From Echinostoma caproni (taxonomy: Eukaryota > Platyhelminthes > Trematoda > Plagiorchiida > Echinostomatidae): a stretch of 64,000 bases of DNA. Below, one piece after another: positions 45,324 through 58,605 of the stretch; the first letter of the stretch is position 1; the number at the start of each line of letters is the position of its first letter. The translations under genes were made by a program, and so were the position numbers. The stretch spans positions 1 to 64,000 of the forward strand of contig UZAN01039730.1 of the NCBI GenBank assembly GCA_900618425.1. Direction: 5' to 3'. The notes beneath the pieces were generated by a model, which was given only the letters and a program-made list of their open reading frames with translations, did no database searches and was not told the origin of the DNA.

Positions 45324-47394
45324 GTAAGAATATATCACGAAGAAGAAAATAAACTAACTGAAATAGAGTGAAATTAAACATATCTTGCAACCAAACCTCA
45401 GAGATTCAAGGACTTACGGTTAGACGATTTGAAATAAAGATTGGGACCAAATGGGGTTTTTGCATCTCCTTTATTCATGTTGGTTTTGGTCTTGATCCCC
45501 GTGCCTGGTAAATAAGGTAAAAAAACGGATACCATTATTTCCTAGCGGTATGTCATTAGCTGGATCGGCCTGTCAATCAAAAATGAAGTGGTGGAGCCAA
45601 CAGAGATGAAACATAAAACATGCTGAAACGAATTTCGCCCGTGCATTTTCTTTTAAGTAACATGGTTGCTAACATAATACGACCCAGTTCGACGGCACAA
45701 CGCTAATAGTTTTCATTTACAAATCGAAAGATTGATAATTCAAGAGGTTTGAACCTTTGAGTGGTAAAAGTTTGAAAACCAAAAGTCACAGTAGCTTTCC
45801 ATCATATCGTCGTCTGTAAGTTTTCAGATTCGTTCTAATACATTAATGGTAAAGTACTTGTGCAAAAACGATCGAGAAAAGAGTACAATTCAGCTTATGG
45901 GCAAAGATGGTGTGCTGAGAATGCGCAGGAGAGAAAACTTATCATTGCCAGAACCCGATAGATGAACAGCAACTGAAACGCATATTTACAGTGTTCATCA
46001 ACCTGATCTTGAAAGAGATTTCGATCACTAAAATGTATACCCATCACGCAATCATTTTTTTATTTGAAATAGAAGAAAGACAAGTAGAAATTCAGACAAG
46101 TCCAGTCATATTTCCCTCTTATTTATTAGATTTAATCATTCAACTGAGTTTTGGTCCGTTTTGGTGCATAGTTGTTTTAGACGGCACCTTGTGTTTGCGA
46201 CTGAACGCATATTGAAATTTTACACCTCAAAACCTACGGAATTCATTTTTGAAATTCGTTTAGTTCATTTCCTATTTTTCACTAGTTACTTTCGTACCGT
46301 GAAGTAGATCAAGTGTCTCTGATGAGAAAAATTCAACTACAGATTCGGGCGTGTTTGGGGTTATTCACAGATTACCCATCCTGGGTATCAGGAAGGAGAA
46401 TGAATGAATGAAGCACTGGGGTGTAATAAAATGGCAGTGTGGCAACAATACTCTGAGAGGAAGAACATAAAATACAAAAGCATTCACGAGTGAAACAGTT
46501 CCAGGCGTAGTGGTTAGAGTGCGAAACACTAAAATGTTATTTGTGGAGGATCGTGACAACAATTCCCTACACCCGAATTCCACAACGATATTTTTATGTA
46601 TGATTGTCTCCCTACCTTCCAAACATTATACTCAATAGGGTGCAGGGAATTGTTTCGTTCGCGAGACAGTTTTGCGTTTTCGCTTTACAAGCAATGCATT
46701 ACGGCTCATAACTTTTAGATTGAGTAATTTGCATGGGGATCAGAACAAGTAAGAGCAAAGTAGGCTTGGTGGTGAACTGTCATCTTCGCTTTGCACGCCC
46801 CGCCACTAGTGACCAGAGATGAGCTCCCGGACAATTTGTTTACTAACAATTTCTACTGTAAGTTCGTCGAAGCAAGCATGCTAGCAGACAGTCTAGAACG
46901 TCAAGGTCTATGAGTCGTTTCAGTGCGCTACAACTTCGGGATTGTGATGCCGATAGCCGAATGGGCCCCAATCAAACTTCAGCCTAGAATGTCTGGTCGT
47001 TTCTGAGCCGCGAGTAACCAAAATGACGATGTATTACACCATTTCACTTCGTATCATGATTATCAGATCTTAGTGGGTGGCCGGAACTCACGAACTGTGA
47101 AAACCAGCAATTTTTGTGTCGTGTCTTCGTACTGCTCTTTACACAATGAAGGATTATTGACTGAAATTGCCGGAAACAGATCTACTATCTGACTTCATCA
47201 GTTTGATCTCTCGTTATGTAAATTGAAATCATCCCGGAACCATTATGATACTTCGTGGTTTTAAAAATTGATCGAAGCTGAGTAACGTGTCGTTCTACAT
47301 CCAACAATGTCATCTGCATTCCTGGTTGCTACAGACATTCACGGTTGTTGCGCATCTACGCGTTTGGAATTTTCTCTCATGACGATGGTTGCGT

Positions 47395-47455
47395 TTTCAT
47401 GGTCATTGAATTAGTAACCTGTATGTCTTGAGGTCAAATCCCACCGCCACGGGCT
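47395..47455 (+). repeat. Weak tRNA-like segment
   Basis: TGGTCATTGAATTAGTAACC is followed by GAGGTCAAATCCCACCGC, resembling A and B boxes at tRNA spacing. It lies in the presumed intron directly before the exon candidate at 47,483. It is probably a decayed SINE head. Confidence 0.35.
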
Positions 47456-47482
47456 ATTTTTCCCATCGCTTTATTTCTGCAG

Positions 47483-47675
47483 GTGGTCTTTGTACAGCCG
47501 GAGACCCCTTCCCGAAAGTTCACTCTTTTACCAACCAATGACAAGGGGTTCCTGAATCTGTCCCTGGTTCATATGTACTTTTGTGCTATGAAACGCATTT
47601 CAGTTTATTTTATTTCCGATGGACAACATCTATGGGAAGCAAATATCAAATTAACAAATGATACTGGGCAAAAAG
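47483..47675 (+). CDS. Putative internal exon, protein not recognised
   Basis: One of the best-bounded exon candidates. The acceptor TCCCATCGCTTTATTTCTGCAG and donor AAAAAG|GTAAGC are both near consensus (the acceptor shown spans a pyrimidine tract; its core is TTTATTTCTGCAG). The block is open in phase 0 and leaves in phase 1. The peptide (RKFTLLPTNDKGFLNLSLVH, then MYFCAMKRISVYFISDGQHL) looks like a folded protein segment. Its exit phase matches the next candidate at 50,207. I could not assign a family. Confidence 0.5.
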
Positions 47676-50206
47676 GTAAGCATCTATCTTTGTATCTTAC
47701 ATGTAGTTAGAATTTCTTTCGAACCCTGAAAGTTCATTTTTCATTCTTGCACTCAGTTATTGTTATACAGAAACTGGAATTGGAAAAAGTAGGAACACAT
47801 GCTTGCAATTTCACGTAATATATACCCAAATTCTGCACCACCAGTCTGGGCTAAGGAATTCCAGTTGGTGTTCGAATTATTTTTGTTTGTTATTACTGGG
47901 TTGAAGATCACATGTTTGCGGCTGAAAAGAAAAGCGTGACATAACCAACAATATTATTTCTATTTTGTGAAATTCAATTAATCATACAATTTTTTGGAGG
48001 GAATCAAGTTCCCGCGATCAACAGTGACAAGTAACTGAAGTCAGGGTAATTTTGTATTTTGAAAACAGGCTGTCTACGATTCGGGTGGTCAGAGTAGGCG
48101 AATATGAAAAAAATGAAACCCGAAAGATTTCGAATATCTCACTGTTTATCAATGTTTCATACATTCAAAACATTCACTTGTTCATCAAATCCGGAAGCGC
48201 TCGTTTTCTCGTTGAAAAAAAACACAATTTACATTGATGCTCACCGCACATAAGGCAGCGTTTTTCTATACGAATAAACTAGCAATAAATGGCCTGTGAC
48301 GTTTTCCTCCATTAGGGATGATTCAGTTCGCATGTTTAACACTAGGATGAGAACTGAATCGGCAATATACACCAGAAGAAATATGTTTGCACGCGATACG
48401 ATAAATATAATAAAGTTCATGTAAAAAACAATCTTAAATGAAATCAAAATCCGACTAAACGCCAGCCACCAGATTTATCATTGTGAGGTATTTCGCTCAA
48501 AACTATACGTAAATCACAGTGAGCCTTCCGAGAATAGTATACGCATGATGATTCACGGCATGGGGATGAAGTGGACCCATTAAATGAGTGAATAAGGGGA
48601 ACATCATGACCATGATTCCATCTAACTCCCCGCCAAACATAATCGTTACACAAAGACCACAGTATTCACAGTCGCCATAGTCTAAGGAAGTTTTACGTTG
48701 TTAGTGCTTTCAATTTACATTTTGCCAGATCTGATCTTTTGAGAATGTTTTGATAAGAATGGTCAATTTTATACTGTTTCTCAGTCCGTAACTTTGGGGC
48801 TAAAGCGAATTATCATTGGGCATCCGTTTATTGATTCAAGGTATAAACAAACTGAAATCGACACTACGGATCCAGTGCATAATGAACTGATTGTCACGAT
48901 GATGGCACAAAGCTCTCGGTTTGCAGGACGTTAGGGGTAAAATACTGGAATCGCAGATCGAAATGCAACACTAATGAATGCTAAACAAGGGTGAAACCTG
49001 AGTGCGCTGAAAACTCAAATTGTCTGCTGATTGTGATCACTGGTGCAGCCAGAATCTCAGATATCCCACATCCGATTATGATTTGCAGATTGAACAATTA
49101 GAGTAGTAAGGCGTTTGCAACTTTCAGCACCCAGTCACTGAGCTTTTACAGGGTATGGTGAATTATCCTGATTGCAACAGCTAACAAAAGCAAAAGTTAA
49201 ACGCAGACAATTATGAAACCGTCACAGCGGGTTTTTCATCCCGTTCACACAGATCACACAACAACCGTTTTCTCGTTAAATGTCACGATTTTCCTCACAA
49301 ATTACTACTTTCCACGTCGCATGCATTCAAGTTCGTTAAAAATCGGCTATACAGCCTAGACAATAAATTTATCAACAAAAGATAGCACACAAAGATAAAA
49401 ATTTTTAACAGAAACCTAATCCATAGCACGCAACAAGTCTCATACTTAAATAAATCGGCCAATAGGAGACAAATATTGGTCCTGGTTCGCACGCAGCCTC
49501 GGAACCCCCTTTTGATGGGGTATACCCAAAGCCCCTTTGCTTAAATCCTCTTGCTCCTGGAGCTCTCCGCATCAATATGAATTGCGCATCGGCTGTACTT
49601 GACAGAAATAATGGTGGGTGAACAAATATCCGTCTAGTTATACCAATAATTGGCTGCCTCAGCAAACTGAAATTAGCTCACATTCCAGGACTATGGTCGT
49701 GGTTTGTTTGGTTAGGGTATTTTTCTGCGATTCCAAATTTCTCAACTGTTACATAAAATGAATGCACCATTCAATATTGCGCAACTTCACTCTGTCTGAC
49801 AGAACCTACCCCGGCTGGACATCACCTGATGTTGGTAAAGTTTGTGTGCCACAGGCCGAGTTGCACAATGCAGTAGGTATACTGCTGTAATCTTTGCGAG
49901 AAATGGGTTTGTTGCAATGTGTACGTTCATCATGGATGCAAAACAATTACTAAAGACAATTAATCGCTGAAATTATCGCGTAACATTGCTTCCAGTATGT
50001 TGGTCACAACACGTGTTACACAAGAAAATGTCCAACACTTGTAAGTGCTCAAGCATGCTGATAAACGATGAAAAATGTGATCCAGGACATTTATAAGGTC
50101 CATCAGCTCGAAAACAAAGATTCTGGGCGCTTCATCGCCACCAAACTTTTTACTCTATCCATAACAGTTGCAAAGATGGACACTCGAAATGTTCCTAATT
50201 TCTAAG

Positions 50207-50448
50207 GAAAATGTGGTCCAAGAATACAGCAAAAGATAAACTACCGCAGGGAGAGCAATATAAAACGCAGGTTGCACAGAATTCGTCAGTGGTTACGTTA
50301 TACGATTTATAAGTTAACCAAAAGCAATCATGTGAAATCTAGTGAACTTATGCGCGAAATGCCAAATGATATGTGGTACATATTCACTAATGTATGTGAA
50401 CGGTTAGAACTGGCCCGTATCAGAAATTTCAAACTTGAATTGATGAAA
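50207..50448 (+). CDS. Putative internal exon, basic protein segment, not recognised
   Basis: It begins after GTTCCTAATTTCTAAG in phase 1, matching the exon at 47,483. It runs open for 80 codons to a possible donor ATGAAA|GTAATT, beyond which the ORF continues to a stop at 50,484. The peptide is rich in basic and large residues (RRLHRIRQWLRYTIYKLTKS, then SELMREMPNDMWYIFTNVCE and RLELARIRNFKLELMK) and clearly unlike random AT-rich translation. No domain was recognised. Confidence 0.45.
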
Positions 50449-51034
50449 GTAATTAGAAGACATTTCTCAGAACCGACGTTGTAAATCATGGATTCGATAA
50501 CACTTTGATCTCCAGTTCTTGAGAATGGAGTCATCTGTTTGAACGCACCAAGGAGACTTATTCATTGATTAACTAATACAGACGTATCGAGCTTTAAACA
50601 CACCAGAGAACAATCGTCAGAACCAACACTGAGAGGTTGACCGTAATAAGCGGAAAGCACTGATTTCAGAAAGAACCATAGTGCAGTTTTATCATCCTCG
50701 TAACAGGGTATAATCGTATCCCCGAAAGGATGAAAATATGCGTCTGCTTCGGGTAGGATTTTCTCTTGCCATATGAACGATATTCGCTGAGTTGCTGGTT
50801 ACACTGAAGGCGATACGCAAAAGAAGTCTTAAGCCGTCCAATTTCTTTAATTAAAAGAACTGATAATAAAGCTTGAGTGCATGTGGATCTCTAGGTTTAT
50901 AAGAGATTTAATTATTTCGACCCCGTGAGTGTGTGGAGGAAATCTGGTTAAACATAGTTTCTTGCAAATAGTCATTGCAATGAACAGATTTATTACATTT
51001 TGTTACGAAACGTTCAGCACAAATGGTGATTCAG

Positions 51035-51164
51035 TGTGAACGGATTACTTTGCAAAAGAATTATCTTGTCTGTAGTGACGAACGATTACGTGAAAGCTGT
51101 GTAATGATTATGCGCCTTGAGAATAATGTATTGTTTGTTGAAAAAAGTCATTATTCACTGGAGA
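51035..51164 (+). CDS. Putative internal exon, protein not recognised
   Basis: It begins after GGTGATTCAG in phase 0 (matching the exit of the exon at 50,207), although an earlier AG at 51,017 has equal claim. It is open to the donor-like GGAGA|GTAAAG, leaving in phase 1. The peptide (CERITLQKNYLVCSDERLRE, then SCVMIMRLENNVLFVEKSHY) looks coding. The pyrimidine tract is weak. Confidence 0.35.
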
Positions 51165-52703
51165 GTAAAGAAACCCCGTTCTTTCAGGAAAACAAATCTG
51201 GGATAAGGAATAACTATTGCATGTAAATCTATATTCTTCGTGGCTGTGGATAAAGGAAGTTGTGTCAGACTAGGGAACTTTGCGGTGGAGGTGTTGACAT
51301 GTGCATATAAACACAACACTACGGTAATAGTTTTCACCCATCATGGGAATAAAGGTTGAATTTATCGAAAATAAATCTCGTCATGTTCAAGTATGTATGG
51401 AAGGTGGATACGTGTGAGTTACTAATTGTGAAACATAACCTGTCCGCGTTTTAGAGTGCCGCAGAAGAACCTCGAAACTGTAATGCTTGCTTGCCGATGT
51501 ATTCCGTAACGCAATGGTCATGAAATAACTATCTTACCCAGTGTTTGCATCAGCTCCTGCGTGAACCCAAATTCGATCTCCCGGTTTTCAGGATCGATCC
51601 AAAGCAGACCGGAGTAGTCATCGGCAATCCAAGATAAACAGCTCTCGAGAAAAACTATTATATCAACTTTCTCAGAATGCGGGCGGACTATTCAAATAAA
51701 ACTATTTACCAATCCACGTTTCCCCTCACGGAGGATTGTAGGTCGAGGATTTTAGGGAATTATTCAACCAAACGTAGGAATAAGAGTAAGTAAAGAAATC
51801 ATTTGCATAGATTTGTTCTCCCCTGATTTTGCTGACCACTCTTGGATGTTGGTCAATAATGCGAACCGGACATCGTGTTTTCGCTGAAGCATGACTGCTT
51901 TTTATTCCTAAAAATCCTTCTTCACCTCTTATACCATTTTTCATAATTAGGTAACAGTCAATACTCACCCACAGAACTAGTAACAACAGGGAGTTTCCTA
52001 ATGCAATGTGAGATCGTTTTATTTCTCCATGGATAGAGTATGAATCCCATCAAAGTGGTTAAACCATCTAGGATCAGTTTGAACTGCAACAGGAATACTG
52101 GTCTCTGGGAAGACCTATTCGGTTATATCATATCATCAGCATTTCAGTATTTAGAACCTACCCGCATCAAAGAATAAAATAGAGTAATATAAAATGCTAT
52201 TTATATTTGGAAACCAGGCAGTGGGTATGTCGACCCGTGATTCAGAATAATGCTATGCTAGCCTGCGAGCAAGTGAAATACGAACGAAACACATACTGTT
52301 TTATTGCTTTCAATCGATGGGTGAAAGTAAAGTAATGCTCGCGATTCACCGCCTCCAATCAGAAGCAAACAAAAAACACTAGTTAATAATTACTGCAGCA
52401 AGGAATTGTTATCCAAACGTTTTTCTGTAGTTCTTCAACTACTGTAAAACGCATGTCAGACAAACTCAAAAATAAAAAGAATCATATAAATAAGATTAGT
52501 TATGTGTTATTAGAACCAGATAGGAGTTCACTAAGGAACCTCATCCAAAGGTGAACACGGGCGTGACTTATGACTTGGCAATGAATTCACTCGTACGCGC
52601 ATTCGAGTTAGCACATATGTAAAAAACTGAGCGTAAACGGAAACACTTTACTTTCTATTCCATCAACATGAACACCGGCTGCTTTATTTGTTTAAAGTTT
52701 CAG

Positions 52704-52833
52704 ATCTGTAACAACCCTAATGATGAGCACAACGAAAATAATCAGGCAGTTACCAGTGAACTAAACACAGTACAATTACTACATGCAACCCGTGTCAGTT
52801 TCAGTAACAGCCTTTCGATGGGCAGCGAAAACA
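52704..52833 (+). CDS. Possible exon, weak
   Basis: The acceptor is TTTGTTTAAAGTTTCAG; the block is open in phase 0 with a polar peptide (CNNPNDEHNENNQAVTSELN). No good donor follows (ACA|GTTTAT only), and its phase does not fit the neighbouring candidates, so it may be a chance ORF. Confidence 0.2.
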
Positions 52834-53318
52834 GTTTATATAAAAAATATATGTATGTATATAATCTATATTTATTGCTATTTTGTTTTAATAGTTCCAT
52901 CCTAAGTAAAACCAACCCGAACATTGTTAGAAAACTTGAAATGAAAATAAGAAAACTCCGGTTCAGCTTTTTTGCGAAAAGCAATTTCTCATCTCATTTT
53001 TTACGATAAAAGGTTATGTATTTCTGTTTCTTCTGATGAATTATATCGCGGGCTTACTTATGAAAATGCTGCAAAACTATTAAAACCAAAAAATGTGATT
53101 TATGAACTAACTAACTAACTGACTGGATTTGCGACGCAGTTTTAAGTTGCTTATAGGCTTCTTATGATGATCAATTCTGGGCACAGTTGAAACAGAGATA
53201 AAGTGTGCACATTCACAGAGATAAAAGCATATTTATTAAAGGGTAGGAAGATCAGTTTTTCGTGTGTTTCAGTTATGATAATCTATAATTTCTAATTGAA
53301 TTTTATTTTGAATCTTAG

Positions 53319-53506
53319 TGTGCAAACATATTATGATTCATTGCTCAACTAAAGTGACAATTAGATCTGATCTCATTCCATTTTCATTCCTATTACAAGA
53401 ACACCACTCATTAGATGATAATCGAATTTCGGAGATATTTTCCGGTCGCATAAATGTTGGATCAGTTGTCCGTAACCTTCATCCTAATCCGATAAGGGTC
53501 CAATAA
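53319..53506 (+). CDS. Putative 3'-terminal exon, protein not recognised
   Basis: A good acceptor (TTTTATTTTGAATCTTAG) leads in phase 1 into 62 codons ending in TAA at 53,504-53,506, which overlaps an AATAAA hexamer (53,502-53,507). The entry phase matches the exit of the block at 51,035. The peptide (SLDDNRISEIFSGRINVGSV, then VRNLHPNPIRVQ) looks coding. Stop and hexamer overlap suggests a very short 3' untranslated region, if real. Confidence 0.4.
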
Positions 53507-54780
53507 AGTTAAGTAGGTTACGCTACCATAGTGACATTCCAAGTTCGACCGTGTCTCAGTCATTAAATCAAACTACTTACCTGATACGTTATACTGACCG
53601 GGGAAAACAAACAGATTTAAAACGGTCTAAATTTTGTTGCAAGATTGCAGTGGCAACATAAAGTTTTTCTGGTTGTTCGAGGAGATATAAAATAGGAAAA
53701 TGAGTCTGGCATGTTTAAGACCTGGCAAACAACACTCTCTATTCGTAACACTCAGGTATGAGAAGAATCTAACCTCAGTTTGTGTCAGACAAGAAGATGT
53801 ATGCAGGAGATCAAAAGACTATAGGTACGCGAATCAAGGTTCATAGTTTTACTAGTGATACTCATGATGCTTTTCATCGGCTGATTTTGGGTCCTACTCC
53901 CAAACTTTGGCCACGGGTTCGTTCTTCCTTTTATTCATTTTATTGTCTGCTAATGTGGACATATTTCGCACGTCATGTATTTAGGCTGTGATCAATGCAA
54001 TCCCCTCCGATTTGGTCCGTTTGCACCTTCCAGTCACTCTTCACAGCCTCAACATCAATTATGCATCTAACTAATAAAATTTACAATAATAAATCGGTGT
54101 TTTTCTATCCTTTATCACTGTAAGGATTTTGTCTTATCACTAATTCATGGAATTTAGGTTGTCGGCAAAATTGATTGAGAGGTCTACTTCTTTTGTTTTT
54201 GTTGCATTCGTCAATTGAATTCCGGTCCGTTCAATCATTTACTTGCCGTGATGCAACCTCGAATGACAATTTTTCGCAAAGAATTCCCGGTACCTGTGTG
54301 ATATCGTTTAAACTTGAAATTGTACGTGGTTCCACTCACCGATAACTTGCTTCTCACCCCGTACTCGATTCAGGGTGAGAATGGCAGATTTGGGAATGCC
54401 GCTTGATTGGTTTCATTAAATGCTCACGGTTGTCACGTGACTGAATAACTTAAAAAACAGAAATGGTTATTCAAACTCAGCCCCCTTTCTGCTTTTAACC
54501 CAAAACCAAACAGTAAAAGGTAACAACAACTCATTCGAATTCCAACCGGACAAATTTCTGCCTTTTTGCGCAAATTTGTAATGACCGAGTATAAATCCGC
54601 AGTTGAGTAGAAATACACAACTCAAACGTTAAACTACCATTGCTTTGTTTATATTCTGAAGGAGTAATAATTCACTTGTCGTGTTTAGATATAAATAGCT
54701 ATAGATATAGATATAGGTAGATATAAATAATCTTTGTGTCTACTGTGAAGTTCGTTGCCTGCGGTGCAGAATAAATGTGA

Positions 54781-54901
54781 CCTGAACTGCTGGGAAGCAC
54801 TATGTACTGTCGTTTCCACTTGTTGAAAATGGCATTGCCCCAGCTGAGCACTTGACACGTAGAACGCAGGCATGCTATCTGCTTGACCTTCTGGCAGCTG
54901 G
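54781..54901 (-). repeat. tRNA-derived SINE, copy 5, diverged
   Basis: The ends match the family (CTGAACTGCTGGGAAGCACT at the left; GCATGCTATCTGCTTGACCT then GGCAGCTGG at the right), with a diverged middle in which the B-box region is lost. It lies next to a TAGATA-rich microsatellite at about 54,692-54,730. Confidence 0.6.
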
Positions 54902-56044
54902 TCACACCATATTTTATTTCGTCTATACTTGATAGAACATAACGTACCTTTCAAGCTTGTTTAAAGATCGTAACTGCTTCATTTCAGTCATACCTCTTGA
55001 TGGTACAAGTCGCTTCTGAACAATCCAACCCAGAATAGTTGTTATCTAAGATTGATAATGATCGACGTTCACTGACCTTCACTTCAGGTATATCTGCTCA
55101 GCTGTTTGTCATAAAAGCTCTGCCACACGAGCGTTTGGTGTCCAGGTTTTATACCTGGCTGTCTCGATGTTTTCAAGCTTCGTTCGTTAGATCCTCCAAC
55201 TTTCAAATTCCCAGATCGGGTACTGCGATATCAACTTGTTCTAAACAAACAGTTTCCATCTAACCACACAATTCATTCGAGCGAAGGACATTAGACGCGC
55301 TCCGAAAAAAATGTGACAAGTGATACTGTGACACGTATGTGGTCGAGCAAATCACGTTTTCAGGTATGTCCGGAATGCAGTCACACATCAATTTTCATTT
55401 TGTAACTTTTCCTTTCTGCACTGTCCAGTACTTCCAATTTCTTTTGTTTAGTAAAAAAAATACTTGTCGGCAACGCTACCCGAAATGGTTCTTTTCTGCA
55501 CCCCTAATCATTGATCTGGCTTTGTTCCGCTGTCTTCCCTGTCTCTAATCTGGCTATACTTGGTTTCTGTTGTACGAGGAAATCGTGGTTGAATGCACTG
55601 AGACGGTGAACACGGGAGCGTTACGGTATCAACGGTATCAAAAGTGTGTACACCAATTTCGGTAAATGTCCCACGAGGTTTTCCTGGTTTGATTATTTAC
55701 TACTTTTACCATTAGTGAACCGCATACCAAACAAATATTTAAAAGAATTGTGTTGCTACGCAACCAGGAGATTTTGCTTTCTGTTTTCAAACTATTTTCA
55801 GCTTCAGGCTTGATTGCTCTTCAGTTACCAAAATTTGACACCACCTCCGACTAACATTAGCTGATGGTCAATTCTATTATTTTGGCATTTACAGACGATC
55901 TTCGAAAAAATGTAATCATTTAAAGTAATACATAAAGTGGGTTTATGTCGAACGAGATAAAGAATTCTTTTCCTCGCGGACGATGGAAGTAGGTGGAGGC
56001 AAGTGGACTGGATCCTAAAAAGTATCTAATGTTGGCTTTTATTC

Positions 56045-56136
56045 AGTACTGAAAATGCATCGATCCAGCAAGCCGAGTATCAACCCGGGGATCAAACAGG
56101 TGGCCCGTGACCATTCGGGCTAGTTCCCTTTTTCCG
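56045..56136 (-). repeat. tRNA-derived SINE, copy 6, strongly diverged
   Basis: Minus-strand text TAGCCCGAATGGTCACGGGC resembles an A-box region. GGTTGATACTCGGCTTGCTG and GGATCGATGCATTTTCAG align with the family segment GGTTCGATCCCCAGTTGGGT and CGATGGATTTGCAC. It is an old copy with many changes. Confidence 0.5.
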
Positions 56137-56579
56137 TGTAATGGACAGTATGCATCCTTGTACAAAGGTTTGGGGCTTTTGCGGTGTCCAACTGTGCCAA
56201 GTACCCTGGAGAGAAGACCCGAGATGAATAACGTGAAGTGACCGTATCAAGCCGGCGTATATCAACTATGGGCTATCCACGTCATGGTTAAGATAACTTA
56301 CACTCATAAGACGATTGTTATGTGGCATTCACTGAGTTATTCATCATATATTTGCAGTTTTTGTCTTGGTGTTTTATGCAAACACAAATAGTTGGATTTC
56401 AGCAATACTCACAACAAAATATCGAATGAATCTCCTTTTGATCCCTTTGAATAAAAGAAGTAACAGAACATGAGCAGATTGGATATTGACCCTCAAGATC
56501 ACGTACTCTCAATCATCTGTATATACATTAAACGGGTTGGAATGTTTCGTAGGGAAATTTACATAATTATTGGGGCATT

Positions 56580-56660
56580 CGTCCGCGCGAGCCCCCTCTG
56601 TGTGCCCAAAAACAATATGTGCAAGCGCTAAAGCTTCCCTGGCCCACCACACACAAGCCC
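56580..56660. repeat. Dispersed repeat, similar to 10,390-10,605
   Basis: TGTGTGCCCAAAAACAATAT then GCAAGCGCTAAAGCTTCCCT and GGCCCACCAC align with two blocks near 10.4-10.6 kb. The family is unknown. Confidence 0.4.
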
Positions 56661-56699
56661 TTTCACGGGTAATCTCGATGATCGGATGAATGGAAAAAC

Positions 56700-58480
56700 A
56701 AATATGTGACCATGGTGAGCCCGATTTCCGGTTTCGCGATAAAATCGTTTCTAGTAATCTGTGCTTTTATCTTCCGAAGACGATTTTATTCCCAAGTAGT
56801 CATATATATTCAGATATATTGGCATGAATACGAACCTCTGAAAACGAGCTTGTTCGCCACTCAGTTGGTCTGTTTGAAAGTAATAGGTTGTTGCATAAAT
56901 TCCCGCCGTTACAAGAAACTATTCATTCTACAAAGACCTTTTGATGTTTGGCAAAGTGTTATATACACGAAAGTGCATATAAATGCAAAGTGGTTAATGG
57001 TTGTTAGAACTGAACTGCTATTTTCCACAAGATTAAAGTAATCATTTTAGTCTATATTATTTTGTCTTTTTTTAGCACCATCAAATGGATTGTCAACTCA
57101 ACAAAAAATCGCACTTCCGACACCTCATTCTTTTCGCCTTTAATCTAGGTGAAAAGCGAGTAAAACTACCAAAGATATTTGTGCCTTGTATGGATAGGAC
57201 GCTGTAACTGAGAAAACTGCCCGGAATTGGTTTGCCTGGGTCCCGCACGAATAGAATCAGTTACCTAATGGACAGCGATTAACCGCAGAGATAACAGCTA
57301 TACAGGATTACGAAACACAAATGATTATTTAAATGTCCATATATGGTATTCATGTTATACGTTTTCAAACCTAAAAGTACTGATTAAAGTGTGATCTGAT
57401 TTTAATTGACGGAACTGTGACCAGGTCAAAGTAACTAACTGCTACGTACGCATTGCGTCTATCAGTTTCCATTGATCGTCCAATCACGTGAAACAGCTAT
57501 TCATGATAGACACTGACTAATACCCATCCAATCTGTTTCATCCATGCGCCAGGTTGACCTAATTGTCGGCCATCGCTTAATCGGTTGATGTACTCTCACG
57601 ATCATTCATTAAATCGTTAACCCGATTTCGGGCCGCACACCGTCTGTGTGTTCTGATTTTCTGTGTTGGGCTACGGGCCCTAAATTACAGTGCATAGCGT
57701 GGCGGTTGGAATTCGGTCTTAACACTAACAATGTCAGAAATTCTGTTGATAGCCCTTTTGATAACACAAACTAACCTTTGGCATCCTGGAAACGCTCCGG
57801 TATTCAACACAGAATTCCTCCTTCATGTTCTGAACCGGTAACTTTGAAGCACCGCTCACTCGAGGCGCGTTTTTCGATGATATTCGAATCACTGAAAACA
57901 CTTGACTAGCTGGATCGAAGATAAATGAACACCCACAGATTATCATTCACGAAAATACGGTCATCTGATTGCATCTTTTCGTACTTGGACAACGGGAATA
58001 AGGAATAAGTGTTTGAATGGAACAGCTGGTCTAGCCGACCAGCTCTCTCGTTTTCAATAGTTACAAAGCATCTTAATGTTCACACACATAAACGTGATTG
58101 AATACATTCCACCTCCGCAAAATTATATCCGCACTGCATATCCTGTAACTCTCCTCTTGGTTATCTATTGTCCCCGGACATTCCCGACCCTCTCTCTCCT
58201 CTCTTCCGCTGGAAACTGTCATCTGTACCACGTATTATCCTAACCCCATTGTTTCCTTGCATCAATTTTCCTGCAAATAGCAACCGTATCTTTTTCTCTT
58301 GTTCACTTAGACTCTTTCAGTTTCGATGCCCGCCCTCATTGTGGTACCCGTGTTCTCTCACACCAGTGATTGTGAAAGTCATGAGGGCCATCACTGATAA
58401 ACACATTAGTGTCAAACAGTTGTTGGGAGATTTTGAATGTCGATTTCGACAGCCACATTTTTCGAGTCACTTTTGTCTCA
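56700..58480. other. Non-coding stretch, nothing recognised
   Basis: Holds a 111-codon ORF at 56,706-57,041 and a 105-codon ORF at 58,168-58,485 (both plus) with no recognised motif and no good splice pair. No repeat family was recognised. Confidence 0.4.
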
Positions 58481-58485
58481 AATAG

Positions 58486-58605
58486 AGAGAACAATGAGGG
58501 AAAAAGCAAGTAAAGGATTTTTCTTTCCCTTGTATTCATTGACCAAACGAAGCTATTATATTATCGAGGATGGAGAACTTGCCTTTTTGGTGATTTTTGC
58601 TTCAA
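58486..58605 (+). CDS. Putative internal exon, protein not recognised
   Basis: The acceptor CACTTTTGTCTCAAATAG and strong donor CTTCAA|GTAAGG bound 120 bases, phase 1 in and phase 1 out. The peptide (MREKASKGFFFPLYSLTKRS, then YYIIEDGELAFLVIFAS) looks like part of a folded domain. No family was recognised. Confidence 0.4.

Noticed and set aside
46505..46560. Possible tRNA-like A box (GGCGTAGTGGTTAGAGTGC)
   Set aside because: No acceptable B box follows at tRNA distance, so neither a tRNA gene nor a SINE could be supported.
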